Positions 1 through 8,600 of a stretch of DNA of 64,000 nt are shown one piece after another. The first letter of the stretch is position 1; every line of letters starts with the position of its first letter. A program made the translations under genes and the position numbers. The notes beneath the pieces are model-generated. The model saw nothing but the letters and a program-made list of their open reading frames with translations, searched no databases and was not told the origin of the DNA. The stretch comes from Streptomyces kaniharaensis (GTDB lineage Bacteria > Actinomycetota > Actinomycetes > Streptomycetales > Streptomycetaceae): contig NZ_WBOF01000003.1 in NCBI RefSeq assembly GCF_009569385.1, positions 1 to 64,000 on the forward strand. The letters run 5' to 3'.

Positions 1-1140
1 GATGTGTCGCGGACTTCGGGTATCAGTCACAACCTCACCCCCGGGCCCCTCCCCCGGTCCCGGCCGGTGGCCGGTCCGCCGCCTGATTGCTGGGCTGGCG
101 GCCCATCCGGCGCCCCCGGGGCGGGGCCTGCGGCCCTCGGGAGGCACCTTGGGGGCACCGGTCCGGCTCGGGGCCTGCCCGGCCCGGGTGGCGGGCCCTC
201 ACGGACGCCCCGCACGGCGGTGCCTGACGGGCCCTCAACCGCACACTCCGGACCGGAATCCGAAGCGAACCCGGGAGCGTTTCCCCGACTTCCGAACAGC
301 TCTATCCTACCGGTCTCTGGACGGGCCCGGGACGAGAACAGGAAACCTCGCGTCAGCCATCCATCCCGGCTCTATCCGGCCGCACTTCCGGCGGGAATCC
401 GAATTCCCCACTGATCCCTTTCAGGCGGCAATCCGAAACCCTTCCGGGGCGCAGCGGCAAGGAATCGAATGCACACCGGAAAGGGGCCTACGGCCCTCCA
501 CGACGACACGACGACCGTCCTTCCAGGCCGCCCAGGAAATCCCGTCCAGCGTCACCCGGGCAATTCCCGGAGTGGCGACACCAAACCGAACACCGGACCT
601 GGACGGCGGCCAGGGCGCCACCAGGGCGGGGCGCAGCGGGGCGCGGCACCGGGCGGCCAGGGCGCCACCAGGGCGGGGCGCAGCGGGGCGCGGCACCGGG
701 CGGCCAGGGCGCCACCAGGGCGGGGCGCAGCGGGGCGCGGCACCGGGCGGCCAGGGCGCCACCAGGGCGGGGCGCAGCGGGGCGCGGCACCGGGCGGCCA
801 GGGCGCCACCAGGGCGGGGCGCAGCGGGGCGCGGCACCGGGCGGCCAGGGCGGGCACGGGCACAGCGGCCGGACGGCCGAGACGGGCGCAGCGGGACGGC
901 CTGGCGGCCGACCAGGACGGCGGCCAGGGCCCAGCAGCCGGGCGCGGCACCGGGCGACGCGGGCAGGCGGCAGCAGGCCGCCGAGGCCGGCCAACCGGCG
1001 CAGCCTGGTGCAACACGAAGTGCAACACGCCCACCCGCCCCCGCTCCCGGCCACATAACGCCTGGTCAGACCCGCAACATGACCCCGTGTTGCACCCCAG
1101 CGCAACACCACGTTGCAGCCCCGCGTTGCACCTCCCCACC
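1..1140. other. GC-rich non-coding stretch
   Basis: No convincing gene is seen here. Open frames exist on both strands in several frames, but they are proline-, arginine- and glycine-rich artefacts of very high GC with no ribosome binding site or recognisable domain. The stretch contains a five-copy 47-bp tandem repeat (608-842) and ends at the left boundary of a transposon-like element at 1141. Confidence 0.7.
608..842. repeat. 47-bp tandem repeat, five copies
   Basis: Five uninterrupted copies of a 47-bp unit start at 608, 655, 702, 749 and 796. A sixth begins at 843 and diverges after about 10 bases. The unit begins GGCCAGGGCGCCACCAGGGC and ends GCACCGGGC. Since 47 is not a multiple of three, each copy shifts the frame, which argues against coding. 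There are no unique spacers, so it is not a CRISPR array. Confidence 0.9.
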
Positions 1141-1226
1141 TGTCCTCTGCCACTGAACCTTGACCGTTTGCCACTGAACTTTGACCAACGTCGTTTTCTG
1201 CCACTGAATCTTGACTGCGCGGGTCA
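1141..1226 (+). repeat. Left terminal inverted repeat
   Basis: This 86-bp end pairs with the reverse complement of 2124-2209 with four mismatches. It contains three direct copies of GCCACTGAAYYTTGAC spaced by short linkers, likely transposase binding sites. The flanking 1136-1140 is ccacc, repeated at 2210-2214. Confidence 0.9.
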
Positions 1227-1429
1227 CGACGCGTTGGGGCCAATGCACCGACCCCAGTAGGGGGCCCGTGCAGCCCCGGTTCCACCAGAGCTGGTCACGG
1301 CCAGGAGCCCCGGGCCGCCGTCGAGGCCGCGATGAGGAGACCGGATGGGCGCGGTTGTGCTGCGGGCGGCTTTGCTGGCGCCAAGGATCGAGGGACCGGA
1401 TCGATACCGTTCGTTAGGAAGTGACGACG

Positions 1430-1981
1430 TTGAACAAGTCGGTCGTTCGAACGGCCGTGGCCGCGGCTGGTCTTTCGCTGGTGGCACTCTCCGGTTGCAC
1501 CTCTACCCACACGACAACTAGTCCAGCGAGCTTGGCGTCTACTTCCAGCACCAGCGCTGCGGCTAGTGCCATGGGGCCACAGACCTACAAGATCGGGACA
1601 TCGGTTCAGGTCAAGAACGACCAGGGGCAGTACACGGAGACGGTGAGCCAGGCTCACTACACCACTCAAAGCGGGAACAGCGTCTTCACAGCCCAGCATG
1701 GCGGCTGGCTGGTCGCAACGGTGGACATCAGCGTGACGTCTGGCAAGACATCATTCAACCCGCTGTACTTCACACTCATCGCTCCCGACGGTTCTCGGTG
1801 GGACGCAGACGCGACGGCGGGCGGCTACACGCCTGCCTTGGCATCCGGTGAGCTCAACGCCGGCGACAAGACTCATGGCTACATCGCCTTCGACTCTCCG
1901 AGCACAGCATCAGGGTCAGGCGCCAAGATCGCGGCGACAGCCCCTCTCGGGGATGTGATCGCCTCCTGGTCGCTTTCCTAG
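1430..1981 (+). CDS. Secreted lipoprotein, DUF4352-like, transposon cargo
   Basis: This 183-residue protein has a lipoprotein signal peptide with lipobox LSGC (Cys 23), then a Ser/Thr-rich spacer (about 24-50) and a single beta-rich domain. The domain carries GGWLVATVDISV and later NPLYFTLIAPDGSRW, as in DUF4352-type surface immunoglobulin-like domains. A TTG start at 1430 is chosen because AGGAAG lies 8-9 nt upstream. The in-frame GTG at 1421 would overlap that ribosome binding site. It is the only gene inside the inverted-repeat element and its base composition is visibly less GC-rich than its surroundings, consistent with import. Function is unknown; it should be anchored on the outer face of the membrane. 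Confidence 0.8.
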   Translation: MNKSVVRTAVAAAGLSLVALSGCTSTHTTTSPASLASTSSTSAAASAMGPQTYKIGTSVQVKNDQGQYTETVSQAHYTTQSGNSVFTAQHGGWLVATVDISVTSGKTSFNPLYFTLIAPDGSRWDADATAGGYTPALASGELNAGDKTHGYIAFDSPSTASGSGAKIAATAPLGDVIASWSLS

Positions 1982-2123
1982 GACGGTGTCGGGCGGTCCT
2001 CGCGGAGGTTCTCCCCGCAGGCTGGCCGCCGCTGGCCACTTTCCGGGCGCAGCCCGCGGCTTGCCCGTGCCGACTAGCATCTCGACCGGCCTCCGGCCTC
2101 CGAAGCCACCTTCAACGGGTCAC

Positions 2124-2209
2124 TGACCTGCGCAGTCAAGGTTCAGTGGCAGAAAGCGACGTTGGTCAAAGTTTAGTGGCAAACGGTCAAGGTTCAGTGG
2201 CAGAGGACA
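2124..2209 (-). repeat. Right terminal inverted repeat
   Basis: Reverse-complement partner of 1141-1226 over the full 86 bp with four differences, carrying the same three repeated motifs. It is followed by ccacc, the putative target duplication. Confidence 0.9.
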
Positions 2210-2300
2210 CCACCGCCACCAGGCCACCGGCCACCCCGCCGCCGAGCACCACCACCAGGACCAGGCCGCCGGGAAGGCCGGCCTTCTCGGCGGCCGCCAG

Positions 2301-2570
2301 CACCTGGCGGTCGTCGGCACCCGGAGGCGGCCACCACCCGAGCAGCAGCCGCGGCCCCGCCCCGGCACCCTGTCGCACCCACCTGTCGCGCCCGGACCAC
2401 ACACAGGGGACCAGGGGTATCCGCCCACGTCACAACACGCGACAGCACCCCACACGACAGGCAACGCGACAGCAGGCGCGACAGCCCCCACCCACCACCA
2501 GAACGGCACCGGGACGGCCTCCCAGACCACCACCAGAACAACCTCCAGGGCGGCCTGACGGCCACCCAGC
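2301..2570. repeat. GCGACAG-rich repeat, copy A
   Basis: Closely related to 3692-3940 in the same orientation. Both copies hold two CTGTCG hexamers followed, about 50 bp later, by four CGACAG hexamers, giving an inverted cluster of short sites. No coding gene is supported. The array resembles a protein-binding site cluster (iteron- or operator-like), but no binding protein can be named. Confidence 0.75.
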
Positions 2571-2640
2571 CACCCAGCGTGGGGCGCAGCGGCGGGCACG
2601 GCCGGGACGGCGCATCTGTCAGCTTGGGGCCGTATGGGAA

Positions 2641-2664
2641 ATCCCGGGGCGAGCGCCCCGGGAT
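2641..2664. terminator. Hairpin downstream of the STAS gene
   Basis: A perfect 10-bp stem (ATCCCGGGGC / GCCCCGGGAT) with a 4-nt loop lies about 60 bp past the stop of the STAS gene on the minus strand. It probably ends the HATPase-STAS transcript. Confidence 0.6.
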
Positions 2665-2722
2665 CTGGGTGTCACGGTGCTGAAATCCAGCTCAGACAGC
2701 AGCTCGTCCCGCCTGCGGGCTG

Positions 2723-3028
2723 TCAGCGGATGGTGAACATCTTGTTGAACTGGGCGCTCTCGAAGACCTGCCGGACCGCATCATTGCAGTTGTGGAGCTC
2801 CAGCGACTTCTTCTGGAGTGCGGCACGCTCCTTGAGGAGCAGGAGCATCCCGAGCGCGCTGGAGTCGATGAACGGGACCTGGTCGAAGTCGATCTCGATC
2901 AGCTTCACCTCCGGGTTGTCGAGGAGTTCCTGCGATGCCTGCCGGAAGTCGCGGTGGAGGTTGAAGTCGAACTGGCCGATGAGGATCATCTTGCCGGTGC
3001 CGCCTTCGATCTTGACGATCGGACGCAT
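2723..3028 (-). CDS. STAS-domain anti-sigma factor antagonist
   Basis: This 101-residue single-domain STAS protein has the typical size of SpoIIAA/RsbV/BldG-like antagonists. The conserved loop IDSSALGMLLLLKE (about residues 54-67) contains the serine normally phosphorylated by a partner kinase. Unphosphorylated antagonists sequester the anti-sigma kinase and free a sigma factor. The gene lies 21 bp downstream of an RsbW-like ATPase on the same strand, so the two form a partner-switching pair. No sigma gene is adjacent. The start ATG at 3028 has AAGGAGCAACC-type spacing upstream. Confidence 0.88.
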   Translation of the reverse strand: MRPIVKIEGGTGKMILIGQFDFNLHRDFRQASQELLDNPEVKLIEIDFDQVPFIDSSALGMLLLLKERAALQKKSLELHNCNDAVRQVFESAQFNKMFTIR

Positions 3029-3049
3029 ATGGGTTGCTCCTTGTGCTGG

Positions 3050-3526
3050 TTAGGCCCCGGTCGGGGCTGTGGAGGGGAGGGCCCGGCGGAGCGTGACGCG
3101 GGTGCCGCCGCCGGGCGGGAAGGTGAAGTCGACGTCATCCATGAGCGCGCGCATCAACAGAACACCCCGGCCGTGAGGAAGACGCATGCGCTCTGGAGCG
3201 AACGGGTCAGGGCAGGACACTGGGTCGAACCCAGGGCCGTAGTCCGTGACCGTCGCGACGATTTGCCCGGCCACGACCTCAAGGTCGAGCGTTGCAGCCC
3301 GCTGCCCCGCGCTGTGACCGTGCCGGACGGCGTTGACCATGGCTTCGAGAACCGCGACATGAACCGCCGAGCGCTCAGCCCCGGTCAGCGACAGAGCGGC
3401 GAGGAACGTGCGCAACCCGTCCTGGGCCCGCGCCAGATCCGGATCTTCGCTCGGGTGGAGAGCCAGTTTCACAGCACGACAGCCCCGTTCGGGTAGACCC
3501 GCTCCGCGGGCATAAGTGCCTTCCAT
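3050..3526 (-). CDS. RsbW-like HATPase, anti-sigma kinase
   Basis: This protein of about 158 residues has the GHKL ATPase fold of anti-sigma serine kinases. The N-box is EAMVNAVRHGH (about 61-71), followed by DYGPGFDP (about 95-102) and the glycine-rich HGRGVLLMRALMDDV segment. Its expected role is to bind a sigma factor and phosphorylate the STAS partner encoded just downstream. ATG 3526 is annotated; a GTG at 3472 (MKLALHPSEDPD...) is a good alternative because the domain starts there and residues 1-18 look non-conserved. Upstream lies copy B of a GCGACAG-rich repeat, which could hold its promoter. Confidence 0.82.
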   Translation of the reverse strand: MEGTYARGAGLPERGCRAVKLALHPSEDPDLARAQDGLRTFLAALSLTGAERSAVHVAVLEAMVNAVRHGHSAGQRAATLDLEVVAGQIVATVTDYGPGFDPVSCPDPFAPERMRLPHGRGVLLMRALMDDVDFTFPPGGGTRVTLRRALPSTAPTGA

Positions 3527-3691
3527 CCTTGATCGAACGATCCTCCCGTCCCCTCTCCTTGTCCCCAGACCACCAAGCTCGCTCAATCGAGTGAACGGTG
3601 CTTCTTGGCGCGTGCTTGGGATGAAAATCCCGACGAATGGCTGCCGTCCCGGCCGCGCCCCACCGCCCCGGACCGTGGCCAGGACAGCCCG

Positions 3692-3940
3692 CACCTGGCG
3701 GCCATCGGCACCCGGCGGCAGCCACCATCCCGAGCAGCAGCCGCGGCCCCGCCCTGGCACCCTGTCGCACCCACCTGTCGTGCCCGGACCACACACAGGG
3801 GACCAGGGGTATCCGCCCACGTCACAGCACGCGACAGCACCCCACGCGACAGGCAACGCGACAGCAAGCGCGACAATCCCCATCCACCACCAGAACGACC
3901 ACCAGAACAGCCTCCAGGGCGGCCTGACGGCCACCCAGCT
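3692..3940. repeat. GCGACAG-rich repeat, copy B
   Basis: Direct repeat of 2301-2570 (about 20 bp shorter), keeping the pair of CTGTCG and the four-site CGACAG cluster. It lies upstream of the HATPase gene, so the two copies bracket the STAS/HATPase pair. Confidence 0.75.
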
Positions 3941-4552
3941 GTCCAACCGGAACGGCGGTGCCGGCAGCCCGGGACGGCGGCGCAGCGAGGCGGGCACGGC
4001 CACCAGGGACGGCGGCGCGACCCGGACGGCGGCCAGCACGGCGGCCAGCACGGCGGGACGGCGACGGCGGCAGGCACCCGGACGGGGCGCGGCCTGGACG
4101 CCGGACCCGGGACGGCAGCGGCCGAGCAGGGGCGCAGCAGGCCCGGACGCCCGCCCGCCCGGCCCGCGCACCGCCCCGGCGGCGCAGCACCGGCCAGGCA
4201 CAGCAGCCCGGACGGCGCGGGGCCCCGGCGGCTCCACCTCGGACGAAACCGAACACCAACCCCCGCCATCACCCCTGACCCGCAAATCCGACCCGAATTC
4301 AGACCACCACCGGCAACCAATCCACCAAAACAACCGGGCGGAATACCCGGCGGAATTCACCCCCGAAAACAACCCACAACACCAGACCCGACCCCCCAAG
4401 CAGGGCCGACCCGACCCCACCCCCACCCGCCACCACACACAGTCACCAAACCAACCACTCGACACCACCCACCAGACACCCCCGACAGGCACAACCAAAG
4501 GTCCAGACAACCAGGCGAGAGAGGCCAAAACACCCCCACACCGGCCAACAGG
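3941..4552. other. Low-complexity non-coding region
   Basis: A GC-rich stretch up to about 4250 is followed by an unusual C/A-rich, G-poor run (about 4250-4550). Long open frames on both strands are compositional and show no domain or ribosome binding site. No gene is supported. Confidence 0.65.
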
Positions 4553-5286
4553 TCACACCCTGCAGCCCCTCGCCGGGTAGAGCTTGGCGTGCAGCACCCG
4601 GTCCTCCCACCACGGATCCTCTGGAGTGGAGACCAGCGCGGCCACCAGCTCGCGCTTGGTCGGGACCGGCAGCATCAGCGGGCCCAAGTCCTTTACGGCG
4701 CGGGCCCGTACACACTCAGGGCACTCCAGCCAGTCCGGGCCGGCCTTCTCCCGCAGCTCCAGCTTCGAACCCTCCTTCCCCCCGATCGAGCCCCGGCACG
4801 TCCAACACGGGCGCAGCGCGGCGTTCGCCGTGCGGGCGGCCTCCAGCTGTTCTTCGGCCTCCCGTTCCAGGCGCTCCGTGTGTTCCTGGTGGCAGGACCA
4901 GCAGCGCAGCCCGGGCGGCGGGTCCACTCCACCTGTCGTCCATCGGGGCCGTACTCCCAGAAGCTCTCCTCCTCGGGAACGTCGCCGCAGTCGATGCAGA
5001 CCAGGGAGTCCATCAGCTCCCGGTGGGCCTTGTGCTCCTCGTCCTCGCGGGCGGCCTGGCGCAGGTCGTAGGCGGCCCGGTTGTTCGGGTTCTCCAGCGC
5101 CTCGATCAGGGAGTGCCGGCCCGAGCGGCCGAAGCGCCACCACACCGGCCCGAGCGGCCCGTGCTCGGCCAGCAGCTCCAGGGTGGTCGCGACGACCGGT
5201 ACGGCGTCGTCGTACTCGCGCCACCCGTCGTCGTTGTAGTCGCGGACCACCTTGCGCCACCGGCCGCGCCAGCAGCCGGCGGACAA
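4553..5286 (-). pseudogene. CxxC zinc-ribbon family gene, copy 1, frameshifted
   Basis: Closely related to 8820-9540. Reading on the minus strand, the N-terminal part (DGWREYDDAVPVVATTLEL, then CIDC) is in one frame. The C-terminal part (CWSC, CWTC, CPEC and the tail ARGCRV) is in another. Comparison with copy 2 places a single-base deletion near 4906-4914. The four CxxC pairs would make two zinc sites. TTG 5286 is the first possible start, but the 5' end may be missing. Function of the family is unknown. Confidence 0.75.
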
Positions 5287-5334
5287 GTCCGTAAAGGCTC
5301 GCGTGTGCCGGCATCTCGGTGGTTATGTGGCCCG

Positions 5335-6303
5335 GTGACCAATCATGATGCGGCGGCGGCTGTCAGACCGTTGACACTGGCCTGGGTACGCCGACACCTG
5401 AAAGCCGGCGAGCGGATCGTCGGAGCCGAGGCGCTGCACGGCGGCGCCACCGCCGACATGCGGAGGCTGACCGTCGGCACGCGGAACGGAGGCACCCGGC
5501 ACCTGGTGCTGCGCTCCTTCGTCGACCCGACCCGGCAGGGGCCAGCCGAGGACCTCCTGCACAGGGAGGCCGACGCCCTGACCACGCTCACCGGCACCGG
5601 CGTGACGGCGCCCGGACTCGTCGCCGTCGATCCGAGCGCCGCGCACTGCGAGTACCCCTCGCTCCTCATGACCCACCTGCCGGGCCGGACGGTCCTCAAC
5701 GACGAGGGACTGGAGACGCGCCTGCCCCTACTCGCCCGTCAACTCGTGGCGGTCCACGCGGTACGGCCGACCGTGCGGCCCCGGGAGTACGTGGCGCTGA
5801 CGACCGCCGACACGGTCGTGACTCCCGAGGGCGCCGACGCCGCGGTCTGGGCCGCCGCGATCGACGTGATCCGCAGGCCCGCGCCCCGCTACGAAGGGCG
5901 CCTCCTGCACCGGGACTTCCAGCCCGGCAACGTGCTGTTCGACCTACCGCCCAAGGACCCGGTTGACGCCGGGGCCAGGATCACCGGCGTCGTCGACTGG
6001 GCAGCGGCCTCCTGGGGCCCGGCGGACCTCGACGTGGCGCACTGCTCCACCAATCTCGCGCTGCTGCACGGCCCGACGTGGGGCCTGCGCTTCACCGAGG
6101 CATACCAAGAGGCCGGCGGGACGCTCGCCGCAGCCGCGCACGAGCGGCTGTACTGGCAGGTACGAACACCACTGGCGTTCTCCGAGGAAGTGCAGTGGGT
6201 GGCGCAGCCGTGGCAGGAGGCAGGACGGACCGAGCTGACGACACGAGCCGTGGAGGAGCGGCTGGATGCCTATCTCACCTTCCTGATGAATGCGCCGGGC
6301 TGA
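5335..6303 (+). CDS. Aminoglycoside phosphotransferase-family kinase
   Basis: This 322-residue protein of the APH/choline kinase superfamily has the catalytic loop LLHRDFQPGNVLFD (Asp and Asn conserved; Arg replaces the usual Gly of HGD). The metal-binding motif is GVVDWAAASWGPADLDVA, equivalent to DFG. The GTG at 5335 (VTNHDAA) is the most likely start. It lies just past the 5' end of the opposite-strand zinc-ribbon copy. Members phosphorylate aminoglycosides, macrolides, homoserine or other small molecules; the substrate cannot be told from sequence, so a resistance role is only one option. Confidence 0.85.
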   Translation: MTNHDAAAAVRPLTLAWVRRHLKAGERIVGAEALHGGATADMRRLTVGTRNGGTRHLVLRSFVDPTRQGPAEDLLHREADALTTLTGTGVTAPGLVAVDPSAAHCEYPSLLMTHLPGRTVLNDEGLETRLPLLARQLVAVHAVRPTVRPREYVALTTADTVVTPEGADAAVWAAAIDVIRRPAPRYEGRLLHRDFQPGNVLFDLPPKDPVDAGARITGVVDWAAASWGPADLDVAHCSTNLALLHGPTWGLRFTEAYQEAGGTLAAAAHERLYWQVRTPLAFSEEVQWVAQPWQEAGRTELTTRAVEERLDAYLTFLMNAPG

Positions 6304-6379
6304 GCCAAGGCAGTGCGGAGCCCGGCTGAGGGAGGTCTCGCCCTGCTTACGGCGGTGCTGCCGCGAGCTGTGGTCCCGC

Positions 6380-6695
6380 CCAGGACGCGGCGCTGCTGCT
6401 CGACGAGCCGTTCTCACAGGTCACCGCCCATCCCCGGTTCGGCGTTCTGGTGAGCGATCCGGAGGAGGAGAGCGCGTGGGTCGTCACCCTGCCCGATGAG
6501 CTGCGCGATGGCCTGGCCGATGCGCCGAGCCGGCGGCTGGCGGAGCTGGCTGTGCCCTGGTCAGCAGCCGACGATGGCTACGGCGATCCGGCCCACCTGA
6601 CGGCCTTTCTCGAGCAGCTCGCCGCCCGGCCTGGTGAGCCCGGCCACACCGCCACCCGCGCGGCGGTGTGGCCCAGCGGAGGTGGCTTGAGCTAG
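6380..6695 (+). pseudogene. Truncated hypothetical protein
   Basis: An open frame reads ...PAQDAALLLDEPFSQVTAH..., then VVTLPDELRDGLADAPSRRL and DPAHLTAFLEQLA. It has actinobacterial-protein character but no start codon or ribosome binding site at its 5' end. An 81-residue version could start at GTG 6450. It is probably the 3' portion of a gene whose front is lost. Family unknown. Confidence 0.4.
6642..6673. terminator. Hairpin between convergent genes
   Basis: A 12-bp perfect stem (GGCCACACCGCC / GGCGGTGTGGCC) with an 8-nt loop lies just before the convergent SnoaL-like gene on the minus strand. It could terminate transcripts from both sides. Confidence 0.6.
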
Positions 6696-7081
6696 CCGAC
6701 GTAGTCGTCCTGTGCGGCGATCTTGCCGTCGCGCAGTTGGAGGACCGTGCAGAAGCGGGCGGTGACCGGTTCTCCGGCCGGGGGAAGAGCTGGCACGGCC
6801 CCGGAGCTGGTCCCGGCGAAGTCGGTTTCAAGGGCGATGAGGTCCCCGCTGGCGATGACCCGCTTGATGGTCAGTTTCCGGTCCGGGACGGCGCCCGCGT
6901 ATTCGCGGATGTGGCCCACGAAGGCGTCCCGGCCGCGGAGGGCGATCCGGTAGGCGCCGATGGTGTAGACGACATCGTCGGTGTACAGGGCCCCGAACTG
7001 CTCGAAGTCCTGCTCGTTGTAGGCGTTCACCCACGTGCGGGCGAGTTCGGTGGCGTCCGTGGGGACCGTGTTGCTGGTCAT
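6692..7081 (-). CDS. SnoaL-like/NTF2-fold protein
   Basis: This 129-residue protein of the nuclear-transport-factor-2/SnoaL-like fold contains ARTWVNAYNEQDFEQFGALY near the N terminus, then DDVVYTIGA and a C-terminal VLQLRDGKIAAQDDY strand pair. Such cone-shaped proteins act as small hydrolases, isomerases or ligand binders; no catalytic residue set can be assigned. ATG 7081 is chosen over upstream in-frame starts because GAAAGG lies about 10 nt before it. It is divergent from the MmcQ/YjbR gene at 7229, so the two may share a promoter region. Confidence 0.85.
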   Translation of the reverse strand: MTSNTVPTDATELARTWVNAYNEQDFEQFGALYTDDVVYTIGAYRIALRGRDAFVGHIREYAGAVPDRKLTIKRVIASGDLIALETDFAGTSSGAVPALPPAGEPVTARFCTVLQLRDGKIAAQDDYVG

Positions 7082-7228
7082 GCCTGCTGGCCTTTCTGTG
7101 CCGTAAGAAGCCGTACCGAGAGATTGACCCACATATAGGTCTATTTGTGTCCTATATCCGCATGCCGGTGATTGCCATGTTTTCGCACTACAGTCGGCGG
7201 GATGAGCAGAGCGGGACAGGGATTGCCC

Positions 7229-7603
7229 ATGGAGCCGGAGGATGTCGCGGAGTTCGCGATGGGCCTGCCGGGGGCGACGGAGGGCGAGCCCGGGCCGGGG
7301 ATGACCCTGTACAAGGTCGGAGGCAAGATCTTCGCCGTCCTAACCGAGGCGACCACCTCGCGCTCCCATCAGGTGACCCTGAAGTGCGACCCCGATCTCG
7401 CGCTGCACCTGCGCGAGCAGTACCCGGCCGTGGGCCCCAGCTTCTACGGGCGCCTGCGGCACTGGAACACCGTGCTCCTGGACGGCACCGTGCCCGCCGA
7501 CGAGCTCGGCGAGATGATCGAGCACTCCTGGGAATGCGTCGTGGCGGGCCTGCCCCACACCGTCCGCGAACGCCTGCGCTCGCTTCACCAGGGCCGAACA
7601 TGA
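7229..7603 (+). CDS. MmcQ/YjbR family protein
   Basis: This protein of about 124 residues is in the MmcQ/YjbR (CyaY-fold) family: MEPEDVAEFAMGLPGATEGE at the N terminus, YKVGGKIFAVL, a CDPDLALHLREQYPAV segment and an HWNTVLLDGTVPADEL ending, all in family order. Members are often called DNA-binding, but the role is poorly defined. ATG 7229 is preferred because GGACAGGGA precedes it; ATG 7202 is an in-frame alternative. Confidence 0.88.
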   Translation: MEPEDVAEFAMGLPGATEGEPGPGMTLYKVGGKIFAVLTEATTSRSHQVTLKCDPDLALHLREQYPAVGPSFYGRLRHWNTVLLDGTVPADELGEMIEHSWECVVAGLPHTVRERLRSLHQGRT

Positions 7604-7639
7604 CCCATCGCACCCGCCGAGACGTGGCCGGCCCGCCCG

Positions 7640-8062
7640 GGTGCAACACGGAGTGCACCATGACGCGGCCTCCAGGCCGGCGGCCGGGGTGCCGACGTGG
7701 CGCAGCGCGACGATGGCGTCAGCGGCCTGTCCGGCGTGCCACTGGGTGCGCTGGGGGGCGTCCCGGCGGGGCGGCGGAGCCGGGACGGCGTCTGCTCCAG
7801 GGCGGTGTAGAGGGGCTGCGCGGCGGTAGGCGAGGTCGGTGGTCTGGCGGGCTTGGTGGGCGGCCTCGCGGGCGCATTCGGCGACGTCCCGGCGGTGGCG
7901 CTCACGGCACAGCGCGTGCTGGAGAGCGGTGTCGTGGTCGGGGTCGTAGAGCTCGGCCCCGGTCTCGACGGTGTGGTCGCGCACGCGCTGCCACTCGGCG
8001 CAGACGGTGGCCGCGGTGGCGAAGGCGGCCTCGTCGCCGACGTCGGCGTACCGGTCGGCGGC
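7640..8062 (-). pseudogene. Decayed mobile-element-type protein fragment
   Basis: The minus strand reads AEWQRVRDHTVETGAELYDP, DTALQHALCRERHRRDVAEC and AREAAHQARQTTDLAYRRAA in one open frame. It has no start signal at the front and runs into unrelated sequence at the back. Composition and helical charged pattern suit an accessory actinobacterial protein, but no family can be assigned. It is butted against the stop of the DUF1059-like gene. Confidence 0.4.
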
Positions 8063-8065
8063 GCG

Positions 8066-8287
8066 TTACTTGTCGTAGGCGGACGGCGATGATCCTGCGT
8101 TGTTTCCAGATGTCGCCATCGACCGCCACCAGTCGGCGCCAGCCATCATTTCCCTGATCTGGGTTTCGGTGAGGGCAGGATGAGCCTCGGCGGCGTGTGC
8201 CTTGATATTTCCGAACAGCTCCTCATCATCCGCGCCGGTGAAAACGATTCTGCCGTGCGCCGGATCTACGCAGTGGAATCCGCGCAT
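8066..8287 (-). CDS. Small DUF1059-like protein
   Basis: This 73-residue protein starts MRGFHCVDPAHGRIVFTGAD and has the helix EELFGNIKAHAAEAHP, the pattern of DUF1059 proteins (an N-terminal strand with Cys, then an acidic EEL helix ending in H-A-x-E-x-H). The ribosome binding site AAGGAGGAG lies 4 nt before ATG 8287, so the gene looks translated. The C-terminal 20 residues do not match the family and may come from the adjacent decayed sequence. Function unknown. Confidence 0.7.
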   Translation of the reverse strand: MRGFHCVDPAHGRIVFTGADDEELFGNIKAHAAEAHPALTETQIREMMAGADWWRSMATSGNNAGSSPSAYDK

Positions 8288-8332
8288 TACTCCTCCTTCA
8301 AGAAGTGTTATTTCATTCTAGGGCACGGCGTG

Positions 8333-8600
8333 CTAACGCGCGCGCCCAGGGACATTCCCGCACGCTCGCCCATGCATTGCGTCAGGGCCGTGGAGTCCGG
8401 GCAGGGGCCCGAGCCACCACTGCAGCAGGCTCCCTGCCAAGGATCCGAGCAGCCAAGTCACTGGGGTCGCCACCAGAACTCCGGCGGGCAAGCGGGTAGC
8501 CAGATCCTGCGACCACCGCCGCACTCGAACCGGCCATTAGCCCCCCAATGCCCAGATGATGCACATTCGGAAAGAACGCCGTAGCAGCGCATCAATCTCC
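8333..8600 (-). pseudogene. Possible frameshifted small membrane protein
   Basis: Two overlapping minus-strand frames, joined by one shift near 8515, would give a short hydrophobic protein: GGLMAGSSAAVVAG followed by PAGVLVATPVTWLLGSLAGS and LLQWWLGPLPG. No family is recognised and neither frame alone has good start signals. The rest of 8290-8819 shows no gene. Confidence 0.3.

Larger units (their letters stand above)
1141..2209. mobile_element. Non-autonomous IS21-like transposon carrying a lipoprotein gene
   Basis: This 1,069-bp unit starts TGTCC and ends GGACA. It is bounded by 86-bp inverted repeats (1141-1226 and 2124-2209) that match at 82 of 86 positions. The sequence ccacc sits directly outside both ends (1136-1140 and 2210-2214), consistent with a 5-bp target duplication. 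Each end contains three spaced copies of a GCCACTGAAYYTTGAC-like motif. Multiple internal repeats at TG...CA termini are known for IS21-family elements. No transposase is encoded inside; the only gene is the lipoprotein at 1430-1981. It would need a transposase supplied in trans. Assignment to IS21 is inferred from end structure only. Confidence 0.75.

Noticed and set aside
1-600. Chromosome telomere
   Set aside because: No terminal palindrome series typical of Streptomyces telomeres is seen; the GC-rich start is just low-complexity sequence.
608-842. CRISPR array
   Set aside because: The repeats are contiguous with no unique spacers and no cas genes are nearby.
3516-5071. Long plus-strand Pro/Arg-rich frames
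   Set aside because: They arise from low-complexity DNA and from the antisense of the zinc-ribbon copy; no ribosome binding sites or domains.
5335-6303. Confirmed antibiotic resistance gene
   Set aside because: The fold is clear but the family has many non-antibiotic substrates and the catalytic loop carries Arg in place of Gly; no specific resistance subfamily is recognisable.
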